Below, one piece after another: positions 25,757 through 34,210 of a stretch of 64,000 nt of DNA. The stretch lies in contig JAWARJ010000001.1 in assembly GCA_038893495.1 (NCBI GenBank), positions 248,001 to 312,000 on the forward strand. The letters are read 5' to 3'. This stretch comes from Thermoproteus sp. GTDB taxonomy: Archaea; Thermoproteota; Thermoprotei; Thermoproteales; Thermoproteaceae. How positions within the stretch are numbered: position 1 is the stretch's first letter; each line of letters begins with the position of its first letter. The notes below the pieces were generated by a model. The model was not told where the DNA came from and searched no databases. It saw only the letters and a program-made list of their open reading frames with translations. The translations under genes were made by a program, and so were the position numbers.

Positions 25757-26656
25757 CTATATAATTCTTGTGGCGACCATCTTCTCCACTTCCTCCCGTG
25801 TGGGCGAAGACCTAGCGCCCTTCCTGGTCGCCTTCAGCGCTCCTGCCGCATTGGCGAACCGCAAGGCGTATCGTATGTCCTTCCCCTCCAGCACTGCGGT
25901 CAAAAACGCCGCATCGAAGGCGTCTCCAGCGCCTGTAGTATCGACAACATCTACCTTAAATGCGGGCTCTTCGAAGGCTCCTCCCCCCTTCATGAAGGCT
26001 GAGGCGCCCCTTGCGCCTTTCTTAACCACTACGAGCTTCACGCCCAGCCCAAAGGCTCTCTCCACATCGCCGCCCAATAGGTTAAAGAACTCGGTCTCGT
26101 TTAGGAAGAGGTAATCCACATTAGCTAACAAGGGCTTTAGATATTCGAGACCCCTTTTAGACCACACCCGACCTGGATCTAGGCTTACGCCCAGCCCCAG
26201 CTCCTTCGCGCGCCTTGCCGCTTCGATTGCAGTCTCTAGGCGGTACATAGTGATATGTAGGAGGTCGAAGCCCCTAAAGAGGTCGTCGGATATGTCTCTG
26301 GGCTCTATGGCCTCCGATGCGCCGATGTACTCGAAGACTTTTACCTCGCCGCCCGGATGGACCAACAAGAAAGATGTGCCGGTCTGTTGCCCTATGACTA
26401 TCTTGACTTTAGATATATCGACGCCTTCTCTGAGGAGCTCCTCCAGTAGGATCCTGCCGAAATTGTCGAAACCCACAGAGGTGATAATTGCGGACTTCAC
26501 GCCGAGCCTCCGCGCGGCCACCGCGAAGTTAGAGGCAGAGCCCCCTCCGCCGTAGCGTAGTTCTGCGACTAACGTGGCCTCTCCTCCCTCCGGCCTCTCC
26601 GAGAGGTATAGCTGTATGTCCATCAACAAATGGCCCAACGCGACGACTGATGGCAT
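25757..26656 (-). CDS. PfkB-family sugar kinase (ribokinase-like)
   Basis: 299 residues, normal for the family. N-terminal substrate motif RYGGGGSASNFAVAARRLG and C-terminal DTTGAGDAFDAAF with the catalytic Asp. Candidates are ribokinase, 2-keto-3-deoxygluconate kinase or a nucleoside kinase. ATG 26656 lies inside the TATA box of the divergent M24 gene. Confidence 0.92.
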   Translation of the reverse strand: MPSVVALGHLLMDIQLYLSERPEGGEATLVAELRYGGGGSASNFAVAARRLGVKSAIITSVGFDNFGRILLEELLREGVDISKVKIVIGQQTGTSFLLVHPGGEVKVFEYIGASEAIEPRDISDDLFRGFDLLHITMYRLETAIEAARRAKELGLGVSLDPGRVWSKRGLEYLKPLLANVDYLFLNETEFFNLLGGDVERAFGLGVKLVVVKKGARGASAFMKGGGAFEEPAFKVDVVDTTGAGDAFDAAFLTAVLEGKDIRYALRFANAAGALKATRKGARSSPTREEVEKMVATRII

Positions 26657-26685
26657 ATATTGTAGTTGTTTCGTCGTATTTAATG
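26654..26685. promoter_or_regulatory. Interlocked divergent promoters: each TATA box contains the other gene's start codon
   Basis: Plus-strand TATA CATATATT (26654-26661) serves ATG 26683 of the M24 gene and includes the reverse-strand ATG (26654-26656) of the kinase. Minus-strand TATA (forward TATTTAAT, 26677-26684) serves the kinase ATG 26656 and overlaps ATG 26683. Both spacings are ~24-25 nt, so both messages would be leaderless and the two pre-initiation complexes could not assemble at once. Confidence 0.65.
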
Positions 26686-27876
26686 CACAAAATAAGTGTG
26701 GAGACCCTAAGGAGGAGGATAGACGCCTTGGGGCGGAGACTGGCCGAGTTGGGCCACGACGCTTATTACCTCACAAACCCGGAGAACATCTTCTACCTCA
26801 CCAACTACTATTTCCTACAGACCGAAAGGCCCCTATCCCTATTGGTTTCGACAAACGGCGAGCTCGCCCTATTCGCCCCCATGGTCGAATACGAACATTT
26901 CGACTTTAAGTCGCCGCTTAAAGCCAAGGAGTTCTACTACTTCGACTATCCCGGCGAGGTACATCTCATAAAGTTCATAGCAGAGAAAATAAAGGAGCTG
27001 TCTAGAGAGTGGGGCATAAAGTCGATCGCCCTCGAGAGCCCGGCGGGGGCGACTGGCGGCTGGGGCTATAAGGGGCCCGAACTGGCCGAGCTGTTGAGCC
27101 CCATCAAGACGGCAGTGTTGCCGGACCTCGTGGAAGACATGCGGCTCGTCAAAGACGAAGAGGAGGTGGAGCTGATAGAGGAGAGCGCCAAATGGGCCGC
27201 GAGGGGGCTGGACATAGCCAGATCGCTCATGGCCGAGGGCAAGTACGACTGGGAGGTGGCCCTAGAGGCCAGCCTCCAGCTCAGTAGGGAGATGGCGAGG
27301 GCCTACGGCGTCGGCTATATGCCTCTGAGGGAGTCCATACCGGGGTTCGTGGGGTTTAGGGGCCAGATCGGCGAGTACAGCTACTACCCCCACTCCATCT
27401 CGGCGCCCCGTCCCCTCAAGAGAGGCGACGTAATAGGCATTGGCGCCGGGCCAGAGGCCGGCGGCTACTACAGCGAGTTAGAGAGGACGTTGGTTTTAGG
27501 GAGCCCTACCGATGAGCAGAAGAAGTACTTCGAGTCCATGTTGGAGCTCAGAAGCGCCGCGTTTGAGGCGTTGGGGCCTGGCGTCGAAATAGCTGAGGTG
27601 GACAGGGCGGTTAGGAGGAGGGCCGAGGGGCTCGGGGTGGCCGACAAGTTGAGGCACCACACGGGACATGGAATCGGCATAGGCTTCCACGAGAGGCCCT
27701 ATATAGACGTCGGATATAGGGGCGCCTTGCAGCCGGGCATGGTGGTCACAATAGAGCCCGGTCTCTACGTGAGGGGCCTCGGCGGCTTTAGGCATTCCGA
27801 CACGGTCCTAATAACTAGAGGGGGCTATAGGCTGTTGACCAAATACCCCGAGGAGCTAGACGAGCTGACGGTATAA
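26683..27876 (+). CDS. M24-family (Xaa-Pro aminopeptidase/creatinase-like) protein with altered metal site
   Basis: 397 residues from ATG 26683. N-terminal creatinase-like domain and C-terminal pita-bread fold with HHTGHGIGIGFHERP and TIEPGLY. Of the five classical metal ligands, His329 and Glu358 are kept, but the first Asp is replaced by G252, the second by E265, and the last Glu by S372. It may be a metal-independent hydrolase (as creatinase is) or a binding protein rather than a standard prolidase. Followed after 3 nt by the CPBP gene. Confidence 0.88.
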   Translation: MHKISVETLRRRIDALGRRLAELGHDAYYLTNPENIFYLTNYYFLQTERPLSLLVSTNGELALFAPMVEYEHFDFKSPLKAKEFYYFDYPGEVHLIKFIAEKIKELSREWGIKSIALESPAGATGGWGYKGPELAELLSPIKTAVLPDLVEDMRLVKDEEEVELIEESAKWAARGLDIARSLMAEGKYDWEVALEASLQLSREMARAYGVGYMPLRESIPGFVGFRGQIGEYSYYPHSISAPRPLKRGDVIGIGAGPEAGGYYSELERTLVLGSPTDEQKKYFESMLELRSAAFEALGPGVEIAEVDRAVRRRAEGLGVADKLRHHTGHGIGIGFHERPYIDVGYRGALQPGMVVTIEPGLYVRGLGGFRHSDTVLITRGGYRLLTKYPEELDELTV

Positions 27877-27879
27877 GCT

Positions 27880-28479
27880 ATGGCCGACTATAGGCTCTAC
27901 GCCGCTCTGGCCTACGTGGTGTTGCTGGCGGCATATGACGTGGCGGCCGACTTCATGTCGCCGGCCGTCGCCGTGTATGTATTCGCGGTGCTTGAGACAG
28001 CCTTCCTGGCGTCGTTTAGGTGGATCAAATTGAGGTATTCAAGTCGCGGCTTCTACAACTCGCTCTTCCTCTTCTTTATGTGGTACATGGGTCTCGTCCT
28101 CATATCGCCGCTCTTAAGCTCTAGGGGAGCCGCTGCTGAGATCCAGTCGTTGTACGCGCAGGGCTTGTTCCCCGTGCTGATAGTCGTCTATATGCTCGAA
28201 GAGCCTCTGGTCTCAGAGTCCATATTTAGGGGCATCTTGTTCCAGCAGATATCGACGAGGAATAGAGCCGCGGCGTATTTAGTCTCCTCGTTGGCCTATG
28301 CCCTCCTCATGGTCTCGCCCGAAACCCCGACTGACTTGATAGCCGCAGTCCTCTACTTCCTACTGGGTCTGATATTCGCCTACGCCTACGAGAGGGGCGG
28401 CTTCACGTCGGCCCTTATGGTACACGCCGTATATTCGGCGCTCTACGCGCTGTCTTTAGTGCTCTCGCTGTACCTCTAG
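27880..28479 (+). CDS. CPBP-family intramembrane protease-like protein (degenerate motif)
   Basis: 199 residues, about six helices. Motif 1 reads SESIFRG where active CAAX/CPBP proteases have EExxFRG, so the first Glu is Ser; motif 2 HAVYSAL has the His but not the usual Asn. It may be inactive or use a variant site. Three nt after the M24 gene, so co-transcribed. Overlaps the next gene tail to tail by 4 nt. Confidence 0.8.
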   Translation: MADYRLYAALAYVVLLAAYDVAADFMSPAVAVYVFAVLETAFLASFRWIKLRYSSRGFYNSLFLFFMWYMGLVLISPLLSSRGAAAEIQSLYAQGLFPVLIVVYMLEEPLVSESIFRGILFQQISTRNRAAAYLVSSLAYALLMVSPETPTDLIAAVLYFLLGLIFAYAYERGGFTSALMVHAVYSALYALSLVLSLYL

Positions 28480-29006
28480 CCCACCTCCACGATCCGCCCG
28501 GTCCCCCTATCCGCGCAGACGGCTCTGGCCATCTCTCTAGCGTCGTTGAAATATTTGATCGTAGACGTCATCCTCTCGTCTATATATTCCGAAAATGCGG
28601 CCTTCAGCCTGTCGGACGCCAGCCCCGTGTCGGTCAGAACGTAGACGGGCTTGCCCATGGCGTAGGCCATGAATATCTCTATCATAGTGCCAGCGGCCCC
28701 GCCGAACGCCACAACGACGTCAGCAGAGCGGATCAACATGACGCTACGGCATCGGTACTCGCAACCTGTCTTGATGGCTATAAGGCCCTCTGGAACCTCT
28801 ACGTCTTCCCTCTCTATCGGCAATATGACGACGGCGGTGAGGCCCCTCCTTAAGGACTCGTCGACCACCCTCTTCATCAAGCCCCAATAGCCCCCCACGA
28901 GGACTACAGGCCTCGCGCACTTGGCCAGCTCCTCGAAGAAGGCAGATATTTTGGGCGCGACGTGCTCTGAGTCCGCGCTGTGGGCCGCAACAGCCAGCTT
29001 CATCAT
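28476..29006 (-). CDS. LOG/TIGR00725-like nucleotide-binding Rossmann protein
   Basis: 176 residues. The motifs GGYWGLM and GGAAGTMIEIFMAYAMGKPV match the SLOG fold that binds nucleotides or phosphoribosyl groups; related proteins cleave nucleotide N-glycosidic bonds. Substrate unknown. Start overlaps moaB by 4 nt. Confidence 0.85.
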   Translation of the reverse strand: MMKLAVAAHSADSEHVAPKISAFFEELAKCARPVVLVGGYWGLMKRVVDESLRRGLTAVVILPIEREDVEVPEGLIAIKTGCEYRCRSVMLIRSADVVVAFGGAAGTMIEIFMAYAMGKPVYVLTDTGLASDRLKAAFSEYIDERMTSTIKYFNDAREMARAVCADRGTGRIVEVG

Positions 29007-29527
29007 GATCTGGCCAGATATATTATGTGGGGCGCCTCGGGCAGGATGATGGACAGCCCCACCTCCACGGCGTTGGGGGAGCCAGGCAACACGACCACTA
29101 GCTTGCCGCCAGCGACTCCGGCCAGAGCCCTCGACATAATTGCAGCCGTGCCGACCTCTTGAAAGCTCCTATACCTAAATATCTCGCCGAACCCCTCAAG
29201 CTCTTTCTCCAACAGAGGCCTCACGGCCTCGACAGTCACATCGCTCTTGGCGATGCCAGTGCCCCCAGTGAATACCACCACGTCGACATCGCCCCTCCTC
29301 AACAGATCCATGAGGACCCCCCTTATCATGACCATATCGTCTTTAATTAGAGTCCTTCCGACGACCTTATGGCCGGCCTTGGCGATCATCTCCGCCGCCT
29401 TGTCGCCCGACTCGTCGCTATAGCTCCTGCCAGACGACATGGCCTCATAGCGCGAAGTGCTGACTGTCACGACCCAGAAGGCCAGCTCCTTGGGGCCGCG
29501 CGAACGGTGTTGCTCATGCGGCCGCAT
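29003..29527 (-). CDS. moaB: Molybdenum/tungsten cofactor protein MoaB/Mog (molybdopterin adenylyltransferase)
   Basis: 174 residues. Signature TGGTGIAKSDVTVEAVRPLLE and the C-terminal VVLPGSPNAVEVGLS are diagnostic. It adenylates molybdopterin before metal insertion; in hyperthermophiles this often serves tungsten enzymes. TATA near 29550 upstream of ATG 29527. Confidence 0.93.
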   Translation of the reverse strand: MRPHEQHRSRGPKELAFWVVTVSTSRYEAMSSGRSYSDESGDKAAEMIAKAGHKVVGRTLIKDDMVMIRGVLMDLLRRGDVDVVVFTGGTGIAKSDVTVEAVRPLLEKELEGFGEIFRYRSFQEVGTAAIMSRALAGVAGGKLVVVLPGSPNAVEVGLSIILPEAPHIIYLARS

Positions 29528-29578
29528 ACGTCAGATATATAAGAGGTATAAATATGAACGGCCGGTCGGAGACGGCCC

Positions 29579-30436
29579 CTATATCTGCACCTCGCGGCTC
29601 TTTCTGGCTATCATATCTAGATATATCTCCGCCGCGTTAGCCAGATAGTCCACGACCCTATCTGCATGTAGCATCGATATCTCGTCTCTGGCGGACTGCC
29701 GCAGTAGGAACCTAGCCTTCTTTATGGCCTCCATGAACGAGAAAATCGACTGCACGTCGACCGCCGACGACATTTTTACGAACTGAGATACCGCCTCCCT
29801 CAACGTCTCTACGAGCTCTCTAGGCGGCTCCAGCCTTGCGAGCTCCACTATGTGGTCGGCGGCCCTCTCAACGTATCTAGCCAACTGCACGTGGCTCACG
29901 CAGGAGCCTGTGGGGTACTTATAGCAGAGCCTTTCTATCATGTGCCTATACCTATCAACCTCGTCGTCTACGCTCTCGAGGAGAGACGGATCGGCCTTGG
30001 GCGCTGTGATCAAATGGTCTATCATGAAGGCGAGCGTCGATATCATCCTAGCTATGAGTTTCTCCCTGTCGAACTTCACGTCTTCCACCTTGAACAGTAT
30101 GTAGTCAGGTCCCTCCTCTAGCGGCAACATGTAGAGCCCTCTGGCCACCGACATGACCTTGTGCCTAAACCCCAAGTCCATCCCCTTAACTTCAAGTCTC
30201 ACCTCATCGTAGCCAGACACCAGGGCAGCCATCAACAGTTTGACCACGAGGTCTAGGTCTTGCGTCGATATCTTTATGGAGAAGCCGTTCTGGCGGGCCG
30301 GCTTTATAGTCACTACGTCTTCTTCCCAGATGACGTAGACCTCCCCCTTATCGCCTATGGCGTTCTTTTCGCACCAAGCCTTCGGGAGGAAGACGGCGTA
30401 GGACTCCCTTATCTTAAAGACCCTTCTAGTCTCCAC
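29579..30436 (-). CDS. AbrB/SpoVT-PhoU-like regulatory protein
   Basis: 285 residues. Residues 1-48 resemble a swapped-hairpin AbrB domain (YAVFLPKAWCEKNAIGDKG); the rest is PhoU-like helix bundle with DEVDRYRHMIERL. Archaeal proteins of this type are linked to phosphate signalling. No Pst transporter lies nearby in the window. Confidence 0.85.
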   Translation of the reverse strand: METRRVFKIRESYAVFLPKAWCEKNAIGDKGEVYVIWEEDVVTIKPARQNGFSIKISTQDLDLVVKLLMAALVSGYDEVRLEVKGMDLGFRHKVMSVARGLYMLPLEEGPDYILFKVEDVKFDREKLIARMISTLAFMIDHLITAPKADPSLLESVDDEVDRYRHMIERLCYKYPTGSCVSHVQLARYVERAADHIVELARLEPPRELVETLREAVSQFVKMSSAVDVQSIFSFMEAIKKARFLLRQSARDEISMLHADRVVDYLANAAEIYLDMIARKSREVQI

Positions 30437-30463
30437 GAACCTGTTTAAGCTATATTAATTTAA

Positions 30464-30865
30464 TCAAGCCGGCTTGGCGAGCTCGCTGAGTGCGTTTATC
30501 AGCATCCGTAGAGATAGGTGGGTCCTCTCTACGCTCTTCTCTATAGACGCGATTACTTCGAGCTCTAGCGGCGTCTTGGCGGAAGCCCTGAGGGATTTTA
30601 TGAGGCCTAGATGGGCCTCGTAGTGGCGGCACATCTCGTCGAGCCGCTGGACTACATCCTTTACGTCAAGCTCGCCGTTGGTCGCCGCCAGCTCGGGCGC
30701 GCGTAGCGCATCTAGAAGCCGCGCCCTTAGTTGTGTCTCTTTGATTATCCCGTCTAGAAATGCAGCTATGTATTCGTCCTTGATGGAGCCTCTAAGCCTT
30801 AAGAGCTCGGCCAGGTGGTCTATTTCGTCCGCAATTAGGCGCTCCACATCGTTCCCGATTGCCAC
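30464..30865 (-). CDS. Small helical-bundle protein of unknown function
   Basis: 133 residues, almost fully helical (VERLIADEIDHLAELLRLRG..). It may be a degenerate PhoU- or ferritin-like bundle; no metal-ligand set is complete. Upstream of and co-directional with the PhoU-like gene, 27 nt apart. Confidence 0.65.
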   Translation of the reverse strand: MAIGNDVERLIADEIDHLAELLRLRGSIKDEYIAAFLDGIIKETQLRARLLDALRAPELAATNGELDVKDVVQRLDEMCRHYEAHLGLIKSLRASAKTPLELEVIASIEKSVERTHLSLRMLINALSELAKPA

Positions 30866-30946
30866 ACATAAATACGTTCTGCGGCTTCAAATCTAATTTA
30901 CTATAATTATAGAAAGACATAAATAAACTTATATTGGTAGTTTAAC

Positions 30947-31375
30947 ATGTCGGCCGGCCAGTTCGCAAATACCGATGTGGTTAAGGCCAGCCCGAAGACC
31001 ACCATAAGGGAGGCCGCAAGGATGTTGAGAGAGAAAAATATAGGCCTCTTGGTTTTGGTAGACGACTTGGATCCCTTAAGGGTAGTCGGCGTCGTCTCTG
31101 AGAGGGATCTAGTCAGGGCGGTAGCCGAGGGGTTCGACCTCGATAAGCCCGTCTGGGACATAGCGACTAAGTCGGTCATATCTGTAGATGTGGATGACCC
31201 TCTAAGCAAGGTGGCAGACCTGATGAGGAGACATAACATCCGCCATATAGTGGTGACCAAAGAGGGGAAGCTCTACGGCGTGCTCTCGATAAGGGATTTG
31301 ATATATGAAGACCACGCCTTGAAGACTATAGCTGGCTACGACGAGTGGACTTTTGAGCGCGGCATGAGCGCATAG
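30947..31375 (+). CDS. CBS-domain pair protein
   Basis: 142 residues made of two CBS motifs (DVVKASPKTTIREAARML and VISVDVDDPLSKVADLM), no other domain. Likely binds AMP/ATP or SAM. ATG 30947 is ~26 nt from TATA (CATAAATAAAC). Confidence 0.92.
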   Translation: MSAGQFANTDVVKASPKTTIREAARMLREKNIGLLVLVDDLDPLRVVGVVSERDLVRAVAEGFDLDKPVWDIATKSVISVDVDDPLSKVADLMRRHNIRHIVVTKEGKLYGVLSIRDLIYEDHALKTIAGYDEWTFERGMSA

Positions 31376-31415
31376 CCTCGATGAGCGCCCTCCGGCGGAT
31401 CTCCGGCGTTGATTA

Positions 31416-32066
31416 TCATATACCGCGGGCGTTGCCCCACGCGAGGATGTGTAGCCGGGGGGTCACCCTAAGCCCGTGCCTCACCGCGGCGCTCCATATC
31501 CGCCGCAAGACCTCCGCCTGCTCCTCGGCGCTTTTGGACATAGGCATCAGAAATGTCTTTTCTTTGGGCAGACCGGCCCTCTTTATATACTCCACGACCT
31601 CCTCTACGTCCTCCTCGTTGCCCACTACGAACTTAAACCAGGCCTTTGGGCTCTTGGCGTAAAATGAACTTAGAGACACTCTGACGCCCGCATTGGAGAG
31701 CTTAGGCGAGACGTCGTAGTAGTCCACACAGGAGTCCAGCTCCCCCGTGGGAGCGTAGACGCCGCTGGTCTCTATCTCCACAGCCCCGAGGGCCTTGAGG
31801 CCGCACGCCAGCTCCTCGAGGCCTCTCTTTTGCCAGATCAGAGGCTCGCCGCCCGTAATGACCACATGGCCCGTGGCGCCAAGGGAGCGCGCCTTCGCTA
31901 TCACTTCGGCCGGGCTCATGTCGGTCCCTCCATTTAGGTCCCAAGAGTACTCGGTGTCGCAATATACGCACCTAATGGGGCACCCAGCAAGTCTTACGAA
32001 TACCGCAGGCTTGCCTAGATTGATGCCTTCGCCTTGTAGCGACGCGAAGATTTCGAGCACCCTCAC
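31416..32066 (-). CDS. queE: 7-carboxy-7-deazaguanine synthase (QueE), radical SAM
   Basis: 216 residues. Fe-S motif CxxxCxxC at C29, C33, C36 and the GGEPLIW motif; QGEG at the N-terminus is typical. It makes the 7-deazaguanine ring for archaeosine in tRNA. GTG 32066 follows TATA (CATATAAG, ~32092). Confidence 0.94.
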   Translation of the reverse strand: MRVLEIFASLQGEGINLGKPAVFVRLAGCPIRCVYCDTEYSWDLNGGTDMSPAEVIAKARSLGATGHVVITGGEPLIWQKRGLEELACGLKALGAVEIETSGVYAPTGELDSCVDYYDVSPKLSNAGVRVSLSSFYAKSPKAWFKFVVGNEEDVEEVVEYIKRAGLPKEKTFLMPMSKSAEEQAEVLRRIWSAAVRHGLRVTPRLHILAWGNARGI

Positions 32067-32134
32067 AACACGGACGACAGAGGGGTCTTATATGTATGGA
32101 CGACAACGATTTATAGGACGGATGGGGACGTCAT

Positions 32135-33088
32135 GTGGTCAAAATAATAGGGCTCGGGCCCTCTGGGGCGGCGCTCGGGGCGACGTTGGGCAGGGCGATG
32201 GCCGTAGAGAGAGTCAAGCGGTACTACAAGGCCTGCGGTGAGGCAGTCCCCGTGGAGACGCCTCTAGTCTCTAGGGAGCACGTAGTGGATAAGGTGAGGA
32301 GGTATAGGTTCTTCTCGGGGGAAAGACTGATAGGAGAGATCTCCTACGCCAAGCCGAGGTGGTACATAATAGACAAGGAGGCTTGGGTCGAATCGCTTAG
32401 GTCCGCCTTCAAATCCGACGAGGAGGACGACGGCGTGGTCGTAGACGCCAGGGGGCCCTACTCCAGCGCTGGGATCAAGGTGACAGTTGTCATGACATAC
32501 GTGGAGGGGATCAAGGGGGAGGACGAGACTGCGGACTTCATATACCCGCCAGGCCGCGCGGGGTTCTTTTGGGTCTTTCCCCACGGGGATCTCTACAATG
32601 TGGGCGGGGGCTTCCTCGGAGTCGGCGACCCAACGCCTATGGTCAAAGAATTCGTCGCGAGGCTGGGCGGTAGGATCAAGGCGCTGCGGGGCGCCCCGCT
32701 CACTGTCATGCCGGAGATAAATCTGGGCGTGGAGAACGCCTACAGGATCGGCGAGGCCGCAGGGCTGGTATATCCCCTTACCGGCGAGGGAATTAGGCCT
32801 GGAGTGCTCTCGGCGTTGGCCCTCGCCGAGGCCTTGAGGACCAAAAAGCCGCTTGAAGAATATAGGAGGAGGATGGAGCCCATCGTGAAGCAAATAGAAT
32901 TCCAGAAGAGGCTGTTGACGTTGGCATCTAGGACCGTAGCGAGGGGCGGCGCGATATCGGTCTTGGCGGACGACGACGTCCTTAGGAGCTACATAGAGGA
33001 GAACCTATCCGCGCGCGTCCTCCTGGCGGCGCTCGCCAAGAGGCCCCTGGCGGCGGTCAAGCTCTTGAGCTCTCTATTGAGGAGGTAG
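32135..33088 (+). CDS. Geranylgeranyl-reductase-like flavoprotein, short divergent form
   Basis: 317 residues, versus ~450 for the full enzyme at 62146. FAD motif GLGPSGAALGATLG at the N-terminus, a FFWVFPHGDLYNVGGGF segment corresponding to the YxWxFP motif, and PLTGEGIRPG near residue 210. It lacks much of the substrate-binding insert and the cysteine motif of GGR. GTG 32135 is ~24 nt from TATA (GATTTATAG). Could reduce another prenyl compound. Confidence 0.8.
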   Translation: MVKIIGLGPSGAALGATLGRAMAVERVKRYYKACGEAVPVETPLVSREHVVDKVRRYRFFSGERLIGEISYAKPRWYIIDKEAWVESLRSAFKSDEEDDGVVVDARGPYSSAGIKVTVVMTYVEGIKGEDETADFIYPPGRAGFFWVFPHGDLYNVGGGFLGVGDPTPMVKEFVARLGGRIKALRGAPLTVMPEINLGVENAYRIGEAAGLVYPLTGEGIRPGVLSALALAEALRTKKPLEEYRRRMEPIVKQIEFQKRLLTLASRTVARGGAISVLADDDVLRSYIEENLSARVLLAALAKRPLAAVKLLSSLLRR

Positions 33089-33117
33089 TATTTATTAACT
33101 TGGGCGTTCTTATACAT

Positions 33118-33543
33118 ATGTTTAAACGCATTTTGGTGGCCTATGACGGCTCACAGCACGCCAAGAGGGCGTTAGAGGTGGCGATAGATATGGCCAAGAG
33201 GTACGGCGCGAAGATATATGTAGTTGAGGTTGTGGACACCGCCACGATACTCGGCCTCTCCATGGGGCCCGTGCCCCCGGACGTCCTCGACTCGATAAGG
33301 GAGAAGGCCAAGGCGGACCTCGCAGAGGCGAAGGCCAAGGTACAATCCGAAGGCGTCGAGGTGGAGACTGTCATGCTTGAAGGCGATCCGGCTGGCGCCA
33401 TAGTGGACTACTCCGAGAGGATTGGGGCCGACATTATCGTGACTGGAAGCCGCGGGCTCTCTACAATAAAGAGGGTTTTCCTCGGGAGCGTCTCCACGGG
33501 TGTGGTGACCCACGCCAAAAAGCCCGTCTTGGTGGTTAAGTGA
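33118..33543 (+). CDS. Universal stress protein (UspA family)
   Basis: 141 residues from ATG 33118 (MFKRILVAYDGS). ATP-binding motif GSRGLSTIKRVFLGSVS is intact. The start is fixed by TATA (GTATTTATTAAC, ~33088-33099) 25 nt upstream. Its stop codon lies inside box C of a C/D sRNA. Confidence 0.93.
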   Translation: MFKRILVAYDGSQHAKRALEVAIDMAKRYGAKIYVVEVVDTATILGLSMGPVPPDVLDSIREKAKADLAEAKAKVQSEGVEVETVMLEGDPAGAIVDYSERIGADIIVTGSRGLSTIKRVFLGSVSTGVVTHAKKPVLVVK

Positions 33544-33590
33544 TGAGGAACCGGGCCCCAATCGGTGAGGAGTTGATAGGCCGCTGAACC
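33538..33590 (+). ncRNA. C/D box sRNA overlapping the 3' end of the USP gene
   Basis: Box C GTGATGA at 33540-33546 includes the USP stop codon; box C' GTGAGGA at 33565-33571 (one mismatch); box D CTGA at 33584-33587. The spacer between C' and D is exactly 12 nt, and C to C' is 18 nt, leaving a 12-nt guide, a degenerate D' and 2 nt. Probably processed from the USP message. The TATA for the next gene follows directly. Confidence 0.7.
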
Positions 33591-33618
33591 CATTTAAACT
33601 GCTTTTTTCCACAACGAA

Positions 33619-34206
33619 GTGTACGTATTCGACCTAGACGGCACCCTCGTCGATTCGGTGGACGCCCACGTGAAGGCGTGGCTCGACGCCTTGTCGCTGA
33701 TGGGCATCGAGGCGCGGGAGGAGGAAGTAAGGCCGCTTATGGGCCTCCCTGCGACCGAAATAGCCAGGAGGCTGGCCCCCGGAAGGGCCAAGGAGCTGGC
33801 AGACCTAAAGGTCAGATTGTTCCTAGAGAGACATATAGACGAGGTGCGCGCATATCCGGACGTAGACGTGATTGCAAGCCTCCCGAGGCCCATCGCTGTG
33901 GTGACGTCGTCAAGCGGCGTGCTCGCCAGAGCGGTCTTGAAGAGGATAGGACTGCCCGTCGACTACGTCTTGGGGGGCGACGAAGTGCCTAGAGGCAAGC
34001 CCAACCCCGATCCCCTTTACATCGTCTCGAAGGCGCTCGGCGTGTCTACTAGCTCCATGGTGGTGGTCGGCGACAGCATATACGACATGGAGATGGCCGT
34101 AGCCGCCGGCGCCGTCCCCATCTGCATCGCCAGAGCTGGCCCTCCCTGTAGGGAAGGCGTGCGCGTCATTAGAAGCTTAAGAGAGCTTATTTACGTAAGT
34201 CGGTAG
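33619..34206 (+). CDS. HAD-superfamily phosphatase (phosphoglycolate/beta-phosphoglucomutase-like)
   Basis: 195 residues. Motif I DLDGTLVDSVDAH, motif II VVTSSS, motif III Lys in RGKPNPDPL and motif IV VVGDSIYD. GTG 33619 is ~24 nt from TATA (CATTTAAAC). Four nt separate it from the MBL hydrolase. Substrate unknown; a phosphoserine phosphatase role cannot be excluded. Confidence 0.92.
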   Translation: MYVFDLDGTLVDSVDAHVKAWLDALSLMGIEAREEEVRPLMGLPATEIARRLAPGRAKELADLKVRLFLERHIDEVRAYPDVDVIASLPRPIAVVTSSSGVLARAVLKRIGLPVDYVLGGDEVPRGKPNPDPLYIVSKALGVSTSSMVVVGDSIYDMEMAVAAGAVPICIARAGPPCREGVRVIRSLRELIYVSR

Positions 34207-34210
34207 GGAC

